DNA from: JBHHYU01 sp046757725
Lineage (GTDB): Bacteria > Desulfobacterota > Binatia > UBA9968
Assembly (NCBI GenBank): GCA_046757725.1
Contig: JBHHYU010000009.1
Span: forward strand, 1-64,000
Length of the DNA: 64,000 bases
Direction: 5' to 3'
Positions 7,977-15,839 of the stretch are shown here, piece after piece. Made by a program: the position numbers and the translations under genes. A model generated the notes under the pieces. That model was not told where the DNA came from and made no database searches. It was given only the letters and a program-made list of their open reading frames with translations. The first letter of the stretch is position 1. Each line of letters opens with the position of its first letter.

Positions 7977-9422
7977 TCATTGGTCGATAAGATTCGCCGT
8001 GGCCTGATTCGTTTCAAACTTCATTCGCACATAAGGCGAGGTGTAGCCGTTACGAATCCTTTCGAGGCGTTGGGGACGGCTGAAGAACTCCCGGTTGGCC
8101 CACGAACAAATTTCCCCCAGCTCCTTCCGTGATAAGTAGCGGGTGGGCATGATCGAGTGGACCGCGTCCCAGTTCTCCAGATCTAAGCCCTCAATCCGGT
8201 TTTGTTTGAGGGCCTGGCGCCACACGGGTGTGCCAGGCATCGGGGTAAGGAGCATGAGGATAGCGGTGTCGGGGTCGATTTCATCTACCACACGAAAGCG
8301 GTTTTTGATCTTTTCTGCATCATCCTCCCAGAATCCGTTCATGTAAGTGCCCGTTGTGGAGATATCATTTTTTCTCAGCAGCCGTACTAGCCGCTTAAGA
8401 TCGTCGATCGTGTAGGGTTCTTTGGCCTTGTGGAGATGAGTAAGCTCAGCGTCGGTTCCCACCTCAATACCAAACAAAACCTGGTAGCAGCCGGCCTTTC
8501 TCATCCTCGGAATGAGATCCGCATCCCGGATGAGGTTTCGCGCTCGCCCCATGAAAAACCATTCGACGTCGAGATCTCGCTTTTCCAGTTCATCGAGAAG
8601 GTCAACCAGTTTCCGGCGATCGGAATTGAAGTCATCGTCCATGAAGTTAATGGCTTTGACACCGTGGGTTTTGTTGAGCAGTTCCATTTCATCAGCTACC
8701 AACTTGCCACTGCGGGTACGGTGAACAAAGAAGTCTCCCCGGCTTCGCGGATCTACTAGTCCCCACTCATAACAGAAGTTGCAGGCACCTTCGCAACCTC
8801 GGCTGGTTAAGACCTCATTGTAGTTTTCAATCCTGGAAAAACCCACGTACTTATCCATAGGGAACAGATCGTAAGCCGGAATTGGAAGCTCGTTTAAATC
8901 GGGTAACAGAGGACGGGGTGGGTTAAGAACGATTTCAGTGTCATTCCTATAAGCAAGTCCCAGCACCTGATTGAGCTGCGGCTTTTCTCGTTTCAATTCA
9001 TCGAGAAGTTCGACTAAAGTCGGTTCCGCTTCTCCCATGAGAATAAAATCAAGTTGAGGGGCGAGGGTAAGCAGTTCTTTCGGCATGCTGGAGATACCTA
9101 GGCCGCCCGTGATCGTAGTCAGTTTGGGAAGGGCGTCTTTGAGAGTCTCCATAGCCTCAATGAAACGAACGATCGGCCTCGCACCTCCATCAGTGATGAG
9201 GCGGGTACCGAGAAAAACTGCGTCCGGTGATGCCTCCTTGACCCTTTCGACCATCTCCGATGTGCCGATCCCCAGCGCTCTGCAATCGAGCACTCCGACC
9301 TCGCTAACCTTCTTCTCCCGAACAAACGCGGCGAGTTGAGCGTGAAGAGGATTGGCAGCAATGTGTCTGGAACCCCACCGGACCCAATTCTCCATGGGAG
9401 GCGTCACAAACAGTATCTTCAT
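7977..9422 (-). CDS. B12-binding-domain radical SAM protein
   Basis: 481 residues. The N-terminal half (about 1-150: MKILFVTPPMENWV..., a GVLDCRALGIG segment, TTITGGLGISSMP) has the fold of a cobalamin-binding domain. The radical SAM core starts near residue 200 with TSRGCEGACNFCYEW, the CxxxCxxC that holds the 4Fe-4S cluster. The family includes HpnJ, BchE and many methyltransferases or ring-modifying enzymes; the substrate here is unknown. No classical DxHxxG cobalamin motif is obvious, so actual B12 use is uncertain. The gene stands alone on the minus strand. Confidence 0.82.
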   Translation of the reverse strand: MKILFVTPPMENWVRWGSRHIAANPLHAQLAAFVREKKVSEVGVLDCRALGIGTSEMVERVKEASPDAVFLGTRLITDGGARPIVRFIEAMETLKDALPKLTTITGGLGISSMPKELLTLAPQLDFILMGEAEPTLVELLDELKREKPQLNQVLGLAYRNDTEIVLNPPRPLLPDLNELPIPAYDLFPMDKYVGFSRIENYNEVLTSRGCEGACNFCYEWGLVDPRSRGDFFVHRTRSGKLVADEMELLNKTHGVKAINFMDDDFNSDRRKLVDLLDELEKRDLDVEWFFMGRARNLIRDADLIPRMRKAGCYQVLFGIEVGTDAELTHLHKAKEPYTIDDLKRLVRLLRKNDISTTGTYMNGFWEDDAEKIKNRFRVVDEIDPDTAILMLLTPMPGTPVWRQALKQNRIEGLDLENWDAVHSIMPTRYLSRKELGEICSWANREFFSRPQRLERIRNGYTSPYVRMKFETNQATANLIDQ

Positions 9423-9671
9423 TGTTTCACCTCGATGATTCAGTAAAGATTATATTTAAAACATTTACATCTAGAATTTGCATATATTAAGCAAATTCAG
9501 TGCCAGCAGGTACGACTTTGCCTCAAGTCCATTTCTTACTTATTTCTCGTGCATCGGACAGTTGAAGGTGGAAATAGTTTGTTCGTGGAATATATCAGAA
9601 CTGAGAAAAGTTACGCCGTATTTCCCATTTTAAGGAATACATCCCCTTGCTTTGCCTCTCTGACGGTTGTG

Positions 9672-10178
9672 TCACAGAAGCCCCATGAGATAGATTCCTG
9701 TGATCATGAGATAAATCGCCGCGATTATGAGCAAAACCAGCATCATGCGGCGTTCATCTGTAAGGGGTGGTAACTTAATGCCAACCTTTCGTAACAGGGA
9801 GCGAAGTTTGGACTCTAGCTCTTTCAGTATGCCCTGTACCAGGAACGCAGTTTTCCGTGCCGCTTGGGTACGAGAGGCACTCTGAGGGGGGCTCTTTGGT
9901 GGTTTTTGAACCTTTTTGGATCGGCTTTCTGCTGAGCGCCGCCGTGGTTGTGATTGATTAGGCTGGTTCCCTGACCCCTGAAGAAAAGCAAGCAACTGGT
10001 CATAAGTTTGATTGATTTCTTTCAGCTTCTCCTGGGCCTTTCGCTGCAGCTTAGGGTCGTGCGAAAATCGATCCGGGTGCCACACTTTGACCAAATCCCG
10101 ATATGCCTGTTTCACTTCCTCCGGAGTGGCACCGGGCTTGAGTCCAAGGGTCTCATAGTATCGTTGGATATTGTCCAT
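9672..10178 (-). CDS. Membrane-anchored J-domain (DnaJ-like) protein
   Basis: 168 residues. The J domain occupies about 3-66, with the HPD tripeptide in VKVWHPDRF. A Ser/Arg/Pro/Gln-rich linker (about 70-115) leads to a C-terminal transmembrane segment (about 146-166: MMLVLLIIAAIYLMITGIYL). Such proteins stimulate the ATPase of a DnaK-type Hsp70, here probably at the inner membrane. There is no zinc-finger or substrate-binding domain of a full DnaJ. The client is unknown, and it stands alone. Confidence 0.85.
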   Translation of the reverse strand: MDNIQRYYETLGLKPGATPEEVKQAYRDLVKVWHPDRFSHDPKLQRKAQEKLKEINQTYDQLLAFLQGSGNQPNQSQPRRRSAESRSKKVQKPPKSPPQSASRTQAARKTAFLVQGILKELESKLRSLLRKVGIKLPPLTDERRMMLVLLIIAAIYLMITGIYLMGLL

Positions 10179-10667
10179 TTAGTTAGAGCGTTTTATCCTT
10201 AATTGGGTATCTATTCGCACACCTTCTGTCAAGCCAAAGACCTCCCCAGTCATTCAATGAGCGTGGTCTAAGGCCCCTTACAACAAACGCTGGAAGGCTT
10301 TCACCCGACAGTGGCATTCCCACGCAAGTTCTTTACGAACGATGTGCCAAGGATTCTCACGTTTGCCGGAAAGCCGACCTAGATCCGGGATTGGGAGCAA
10401 AAATCATTTTCAATGTTGTGGCGCTATCGAAGTGTCGGATAGAAAAATTAAGGGAGGGTAGCAACGCTCGAACTTTAACCGCTGGTCGGACTGGCGCCGC
10501 GGCCCGTTGACCACCGCAAGGAATGAGGCTGAACTGTAAAGAAAACTATAGGGACATCAGGAAGAGAAAAACAGATGCACCGTCAGACCTCATGCTCAGC
10601 CCAAACCAAAGCCATGATGGAATACGGATGAGGCAAGGCGTTAAACTAGGGTAAGCAAAAGGTAAAT
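10179..10667. other. Non-coding interval, nothing recognised
   Basis: 489 bp between the J-domain gene and the small gene after tcuB. I looked in all frames for transposase, phage or other coding remnants and for tRNA-like arms and found nothing I can support. Confidence 0.4.
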
Positions 10668-10901
10668 CTACCTGATCCACCTTTTGCCTCTGGAGTCCAC
10701 AACGGCCTGCGGTAGTGCATCCCGCCAGGATTCCTGTTCGTCCCCGTCTCCGGCTATGAGCTTCTTAATAAGCTCAGGCCCGGTCGTAATACCTCTCTCG
10801 ATGAGGACCCTTGCAAGTACCTTTGCGAGCGGATCTGCCTGTGCCAGTTTTGACTGCAGGCGCTCCTCAATATCAACAACATCACCCTTAGCGAAAGCCA
10901 T
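10668..10901 (-). CDS. Small conserved-looking protein downstream of tcuB, unknown function
   Basis: 77 residues from ATG 10901, which has a strong AAGGAGAG ribosome site 5 nt upstream (an upstream start at 10937 would overlap that site). It is soluble and charged, with MAFAKGDVVDIEERL at the N-terminus, then a leucine-rich helix and ITTGPELIKKLI; it ends RGKRWIR. I do not recognise the family. It lies 97 bp after tcuB on the same strand and is probably the third gene of that operon, so it could be an accessory factor of the flavoprotein, but there is no direct evidence. Confidence 0.65.
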   Translation of the reverse strand: MAFAKGDVVDIEERLQSKLAQADPLAKVLARVLIERGITTGPELIKKLIAGDGDEQESWRDALPQAVVDSRGKRWIR

Positions 10902-10998
10902 AACGTCTCTCCTTAGCAGGTTATTCTGCTGACTCAAAGTGAGACGGTGAACCTATATCCCGTTCGTTGGGGAGAAGTCAAGACAAATTTGTGTTGCA

Positions 10999-12093
10999 TC
11001 ACCGGTTCTGCTCGATGGCGTTTCTGACCAGGGCCGCGTAACGATAAACGGCGTGGGCAAATTTGCCGTACGGGAGTGTCAGGAAAAGGCCCGCGACCAC
11101 ACCCAGGTGTACGGCGAGGAGCGTCCCCATCGCCGGGGTCTGCCGCAGTAACAGCAGCACCAGCCCCGTGGCACTGGTCAAAAACAGCAGCACCAGGAAA
11201 GCAATATCCAAGTCGAGCATCCGCTCTTCAGCAGGTTCCTTGTCGCTCTGTGCTTTAAGGTACAGCAGGCCCACCGTTCCGATCACGAGCATCCCTCCAC
11301 CAACCGTTCCCAGGGCGACCGGTAGACTCCAGAACGCATACGGGGCCACCCATTTCAGGAAGTGGTGGTAGATCGCGGCCAGCGTTGTCGAGACCAGGTC
11401 TAGGAGAAACCCGTAAAACACCAGGTGGTGGAACCACCGCCGTGCATGGGAAAATTTCTCCTTCGGATAGGTGCAGCCATCTCCTCCTCCCTTCAAATAC
11501 TCGAGTCTGAACGCGTCCCGGACAGCCTGGACAAATGCGCTTAGGTCGATCAGTTCCCGCAGCTGCTCTCCCCGATCCCACCAGAAACGGATGAAACCCA
11601 CCAGAAAAACCCAGATAGCATACAGCAGCATCACCGAGGCCGGCAGTACCATCGCCGTATACGGAATCACCGTGTAGAAGGCACCCTCTCCCAGGTGCCT
11701 CGTGAAGAGTACCAAGGATCCCCGGAAAAACAATGTAAGCATGAACACAACGGCTACGCTCACCGTTGTAATCGCCGCCACCGCCAACCTGTTCCGCCGG
11801 AAGAGCCCTGATAGAATGCGCGGCCAGGTGTAGTCGCGATAGGTATCCACCCGGAGCTCGGCCAAGGTCCTCGGAACGTTCACGGAGAACTCGTGGGGAG
11901 GGGCGTACTGACAGGCATACAAGCACGCCCGGCATTCGAAGCAGAGGTTCGACAGGTAGACGAGATCCTGTGCATTAAAGGTCCGACGCCGCTCCATGGC
12001 CGGAAAGACAGCGCAGTATCCCTCGCAGTATCGGCAAGCGTTGCAGATCACCATCAACCGCTTGGCCTCTTTGAGTTTCTCAGGTGAGGGCAT
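10999..12093 (-). CDS. tcuB: Tricarballylate-utilisation-type iron-sulfur membrane electron carrier (TcuB/CitB-like)
   Basis: 364 residues from ATG 12093, preceded by a GGGAGGGAGG ribosome site; it overlaps the tcuA end by 14 bp. The N-terminus holds two ferredoxin-like cysteine sets, CNACRYCEGYCAVFP and CFECRACLYACQYAPP, for 4Fe-4S clusters. About six membrane spans follow, with several histidines as candidate haem or quinone-site ligands. In Salmonella, TcuB reoxidises the reduced FAD of TcuA by passing electrons to the quinone pool. Alternative: a redox partner for another fumarate-reductase-like flavoprotein. Confidence 0.85.
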   Translation of the reverse strand: MPSPEKLKEAKRLMVICNACRYCEGYCAVFPAMERRRTFNAQDLVYLSNLCFECRACLYACQYAPPHEFSVNVPRTLAELRVDTYRDYTWPRILSGLFRRNRLAVAAITTVSVAVVFMLTLFFRGSLVLFTRHLGEGAFYTVIPYTAMVLPASVMLLYAIWVFLVGFIRFWWDRGEQLRELIDLSAFVQAVRDAFRLEYLKGGGDGCTYPKEKFSHARRWFHHLVFYGFLLDLVSTTLAAIYHHFLKWVAPYAFWSLPVALGTVGGGMLVIGTVGLLYLKAQSDKEPAEERMLDLDIAFLVLLFLTSATGLVLLLLRQTPAMGTLLAVHLGVVAGLFLTLPYGKFAHAVYRYAALVRNAIEQNR

Positions 12094-13474
12094 GGTGTGC
12101 CGCCTCCCTCCCGGCAATGCGACCGAAAACGGTCCCGATCGTCATCCCGAATCCGGCGAGGTATCCCCGGCCTAGGATGTTTCCGGCCATGATCTCCCCT
12201 GCGGCAAAGATATTCCGTGCCGGTCGGCCATCATCCAGAATCACCTGTGCCTGCCTGCTCACCGTAATCCCCAGGTAGGTGAACGTGATTCCGGGCCGGA
12301 GTGGATAGGCATAGAATGGCGGCGTGTCAAGGGGACGCGCCCAGTGTGTTTTCGGCGGTTCCAGGCCGTCCGTCACACAGTCGTCCAGCCGTGCCGGATC
12401 GAACGTGCCTGGCCGTACGGAACGGTTGAAGGCGCTCACAGTTTCTTCCAACGCCGTCGGATCCAACTTCAGCCCGCCCGCCAGCGCCGGAATGGACCCC
12501 GCTTCGATCGGTGGGAAAACAGAAGGCAGGAACAAGTCTATGGATTTCGCATCCACAATCGAATAGGCAGCTTGGTCCGGCTGCCGGGCAATCAACCCAC
12601 CCCAGATGGCGTAGCGCCGCGGCCAGAAATCTTCCCCCTCGTCGTAGAAACGCTTGGCGTTCTTGTTGACCACGATCCCAAAAGGGACACTGTCCAGCCG
12701 CGTGACGATCCCACCATCGAATTTGGGAGCCCGGGCGTCCACCGCCACCGCGTGAAACTCCCGCGGCTTGCCAACAGGTCGGGCACCCTTGTCCAGCAGT
12801 TCGCGCAGCATGCGGCCCTGGTTGTACGGGGTGCCACGAATGATGAAGTTGTCCGCTGCGCTTCCCCAATATTCTTTCAACCATGGGATGTTCGCTTCGA
12901 ACCCCCCCGACGCCACAACCACCGCCTTCGCATGGACCTCTTCAGACACGTCGCTACGCCTAACCCCCACTGAATGAAACTCTCTATCGCGGATCCGGAG
13001 TTCGCGAACCTCCGAATCGTATGCGATCTCCACTCCGAGTCTCCGTGCCGTGGCGTAGTACGCGTTGATTAGCGCCTTCCCCCCACCAAGAAAGAAGGCA
13101 TTAGTGCGAGAGAGGTGAAGGGTGCCCCGAAGAGGCGACTGCCATCGAACACCATGTGTCGCCATCCATTCCCCCAGGTCAGCCGAATTGCGGATGGTAA
13201 CGCGGGCAAGCTCCTCGTTAGTCTCCCCACCCGTCACGCGCAGCAGATCATTCCAAAACTCCTCTTCCGGATAGGAACCGGTGAGAAAGTCGTTTCCGCG
13301 AGTGTGCAGGTATCGCAGGTCTCGAGTGTGTCGGCTGTTACCGCCCCGGAAGTCCTCCGGGGCGCTTTCGAGGAGCAAGACTTTCGCACCCGCACGCCGT
13401 GCAGTTATTGCCGCACAGAGCGCCGCGTTGCCTCCACCAATGACCAGCACGTCGAAGACCGATGTTGACATCAT
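12080..13474 (-). CDS. tcuA: FAD-dependent tricarballylate dehydrogenase-like flavoprotein (TcuA)
   Basis: 464 residues from ATG 13474 (M-M-S-T-S), chosen because AGAGGAAC lies just upstream; the longer frame to 13543 lacks family similarity. The Rossmann FAD site VLVIGGGNAALCAAITARRAG is at about 8-28, and the C-terminal GRGYLAGFGMTIGTVFGRIAG closes the flavin fold. It belongs to the fumarate reductase/succinate dehydrogenase flavoprotein family. TcuA oxidises tricarballylate to cis-aconitate, feeding the TCA cycle. No TcuC-type transporter or TcuR regulator is visible, so the true substrate may differ. Confidence 0.85.
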   Translation of the reverse strand: MMSTSVFDVLVIGGGNAALCAAITARRAGAKVLLLESAPEDFRGGNSRHTRDLRYLHTRGNDFLTGSYPEEEFWNDLLRVTGGETNEELARVTIRNSADLGEWMATHGVRWQSPLRGTLHLSRTNAFFLGGGKALINAYYATARRLGVEIAYDSEVRELRIRDREFHSVGVRRSDVSEEVHAKAVVVASGGFEANIPWLKEYWGSAADNFIIRGTPYNQGRMLRELLDKGARPVGKPREFHAVAVDARAPKFDGGIVTRLDSVPFGIVVNKNAKRFYDEGEDFWPRRYAIWGGLIARQPDQAAYSIVDAKSIDLFLPSVFPPIEAGSIPALAGGLKLDPTALEETVSAFNRSVRPGTFDPARLDDCVTDGLEPPKTHWARPLDTPPFYAYPLRPGITFTYLGITVSRQAQVILDDGRPARNIFAAGEIMAGNILGRGYLAGFGMTIGTVFGRIAGREAAHHALT

Positions 13475-13896
13475 AGGTTCCTCTACACAAGACAGGCCTT
13501 TAAAAATCCTCGCAATCTCTTCATCCCTTAAAGCAACAGGCATGTCAAACCAGCCTACTGCAATGGACTACTAAAAATCAGTTTTGGTTCTTAAGAACGG
13601 GTTCCATTCAACTGCTTGGACGTAATCGGCGGGCAGGGGCACTGGCGGGCGGCAGACAGGGATCGGGCTAAGACACTCTGCTGTCTCGGGGTTAGTCCTG
13701 CTATTATACTGATTGCAATCGGGGCTCCGCTGAGACGAAACAAATTTCGGCGTGGTAATTCAAATCTGCGGCGCGCTTGGGCACGATCTGCAATCCGTTT
13801 ACATTTGACCAAACCTAACAAAGTACGCAAAGAATTTACGGGCTTTGGTCTCCAAGATCGAGTAGTCTGAGACCGGCAAAAAGGAGGAAAAGCCGC
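13475..13896. other. Non-coding interval before the HTH remnant
   Basis: About 420 bp. Short open frames on both strands have no recognisable product. The final bases include an AAGGAGGAAAAG ribosome site for the broken gene at 13897. I see no clear promoter. Confidence 0.4.
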
Positions 13897-14099
13897 ATGC
13901 AGGAATCGAATAAGATCACTACGAATTTGGGCGAGGCTCTACTAGCAGCTATGCGAGAGGCTGTGCGTGGAGAGATTCAAAACCTTATGCGCACCGGGAT
14001 GAAAAAGAAGACGATCGTTTACTCACAGCGCAGGAAGGCGCTGAGATGCTGGCTGTATCGCCGGATTGGTTTTGTCGCAAGGCAAGGAAGCTTTCCTAA
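13897..14099 (+). pseudogene. Frameshifted and truncated HTH/excisionase-like (HTH_17 type) gene
   Basis: It starts with a good ribosome site and ATG 13897. The first frame gives about 35 residues (MQESNKITTNLGEALLAAMR...LMRTG). The continuation that makes sense lies in the -1 frame from about 13998-14007: a D-D-R-L-L-T-A-Q-E-G-A-E-M-L-A-V-S-P-D-W stretch, then F-C-R-K-A-R-K-L-S and TAA at 14097. This resembles the LLTAEEAAEMLGVSPDWLYR helix-turn-helix of excisionase-type DNA-binding proteins, cut off where the wing should follow. A run AAAAAG at 14002-14007 sits at the junction. It is most likely a decayed mobile-element gene; programmed frameshifting is a less likely reading. Confidence 0.65.
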
Positions 14100-14108
14100 C
14101 CACACTTT

Positions 14109-15374
14109 TTAACGGAGAGCTCCCACCCTCCCCTTTATCTGTGCGGCCGGCTTTCTGTCCATACGTGTTGAAGCTCCTCCATTTGCCAGGATGTAGGGAG
14201 ATGTGGAAAACCCTTTGGCTGGAGCTAGCCCAAGTCCCTGAACTAGGTGTGCCCAGGAGGCCTGCGTCGCCGCGAAATGAGACCTGGCCTTGTGAAGATC
14301 CTGCTTTAAAATAAGTCTCTTGCGTTTGTGAAGAGATTCTCTGGCTGACCGGTATTCAGCTTTGAGTTTTCCCCAGTTAGCATATGCCACCACCAGTGCT
14401 GAATGGGCAGCGTGAATCTTATTTTCCATAGCGCTGCGGAACTCCTGCGAGAAATGAGCAAGCTTTTCCTGTGTCTTTTCTCTCTGGACACCCAGGCGGG
14501 CTTTAAAGATATGCACATCGGAAGCCTTGCGTAGGTTTCTTACCAAATGAAGGGTTTCGAGGGTTTTGATAATCCATTTGGTTGGGTCAAAGTGGTACCA
14601 ACGGATACCGTTTCGGTAATCGTATTGAAACCGGTGGTGAAAATTGTGATAACCCTCGCCAAGGGTGGGTATGGCAACGAGTGCGCTGTCTCGTGACGAA
14701 TCATTCAAGGAATAGGGCTGCTTTCCTACAAAATGACAGAGTGAATTGATGAGAAAGGTTGAATGATGCACGATAACCGTTCGGGTTACTCCTGACAGGA
14801 GAAAACAGCCCAAAGCGTCGCCCAAAAAGTAGCCGACCAGCAAAGGCAAAGCTCCTCCGACGAGAATCGCAAGAGGAATATAGAACCGACGCTGCCAGCG
14901 CACCAGTGGATCTTGGAACAGGTCACTCACGCTATCAAAACAAGAGTTCTCAGGTCTTTTAATGAAAGTCCAACCGATATGAGCGTGAAAAAACCCTCGA
15001 CGAATGTTGTAAGGATCGGCGTCCTGATCGACAAAGCGGTGATGGTAGCGGTGGTCGGCTGCCCACTTCAGTGCTGAGTTCTGGCATGCAGCGGCTCCAA
15101 AGAGAAGGTAGAAAAACTTAATCGAAGGATGGGCATCATAAGAGCGATGCGCGAATAGACGATGATACCCGGCCGTAATGGAAAACCCTGTGGCGGCGAA
15201 GTAGAACACAAACACTCCAATCAAAGCCGGGGAGCTTCCCATGAAGTAAATATAAATCGGGGTGGCCACAAGAGCTATCAAAGCAGTAATGGAAAGAAAC
15301 AACATGTTTGTCCATTCGATGGGATCAGATGAGCGAGAAAGTTGCGGTTGGATGGTCGAGCTTGAGTTCGCCAT
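14109..15374 (-). CDS. Acyl-CoA/acyl-lipid fatty acid desaturase with a long C-terminal extension
   Basis: 421 residues from ATG 15374 (MANSSSTIQ); an upstream ATG at 15458 adds 28 residues unlike the family. Delta-9 desaturase core with the three His boxes HRLFAH, HRYHH and HNFHH that hold the di-iron site, and four membrane spans. It inserts a double bond into acyl chains, probably tuning membrane fluidity. After the core (about residue 300) comes an extra 110-120 residue Lys/Arg/Ala-rich helical tail predicted to be coiled coil, which typical desaturases of about 300 residues lack. No partner ferredoxin or reductase lies nearby. Confidence 0.88.
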   Translation of the reverse strand: MANSSSTIQPQLSRSSDPIEWTNMLFLSITALIALVATPIYIYFMGSSPALIGVFVFYFAATGFSITAGYHRLFAHRSYDAHPSIKFFYLLFGAAACQNSALKWAADHRYHHRFVDQDADPYNIRRGFFHAHIGWTFIKRPENSCFDSVSDLFQDPLVRWQRRFYIPLAILVGGALPLLVGYFLGDALGCFLLSGVTRTVIVHHSTFLINSLCHFVGKQPYSLNDSSRDSALVAIPTLGEGYHNFHHRFQYDYRNGIRWYHFDPTKWIIKTLETLHLVRNLRKASDVHIFKARLGVQREKTQEKLAHFSQEFRSAMENKIHAAHSALVVAYANWGKLKAEYRSARESLHKRKRLILKQDLHKARSHFAATQASWAHLVQGLGLAPAKGFSTSPYILANGGASTRMDRKPAAQIKGRVGALR

Positions 15375-15712
15375 AGAATAAATTCCGTGTTCCCTTATTA
15401 AAATTTTAGGAATCTCTAATTGAGGTGGAGTGGACTGAACTCCGAATATCTCGAACAAATATACCAGATAACCAGCTGGATCTCAATCTCTGGAACAAAT
15501 TCTGGGTAAAGATACTTTTAGCCGTTAGCCGGTCAGGCTTCGCAAGATGGCAACCCATCTACGCTAGGTCAGATCTGCGTCCCAGCATGCGGTTCCTTAG
15601 CGCCTTGAGATCCATTCCTCGGGGCACCATATTCGCCTTGCGGGGGTGAGTGCTTTGTCAACCTCTATTGGCTTGCCATGAGCGAGCAGGCGTTCTGCCC
15701 GCGAGTCGAGTA
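15375..15712. other. Intergenic region between tRNA-Ala and the desaturase
   Basis: About 340 bp. On the minus strand an open frame of about 40 codons runs out of the tRNA 3' end and stops near 15602 (it includes LLAHGKPIEVDKALTPARR), which looks more protein-like than chance but matches nothing I know. A stretch near 15545-15600 has some words seen in c-di-GMP riboswitches but does not fold like one. Confidence 0.35.
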
Positions 15713-15788
<76 letters not shown>

Positions 15789-15839
15789 ACGTCTTACCTT
15801 AACTTATACTAAAATGATCACCAAAAGTCGAACCAGCCT

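Noticed and set aside
13591..13870. Overlapping open frames on both strands before the HTH remnant
   Set aside because: Neither translation shows a recognisable motif, and ribosome sites are missing.
15520..15620. Possible c-di-GMP (GEMM-I) riboswitch upstream of the desaturase on the minus strand
   Set aside because: Words such as GGGACGCA and GGGTTGCC occur in the right order, but the GNRA-capped first stem, its receptor and a second stem of normal length cannot be formed, so the likeness is probably chance.
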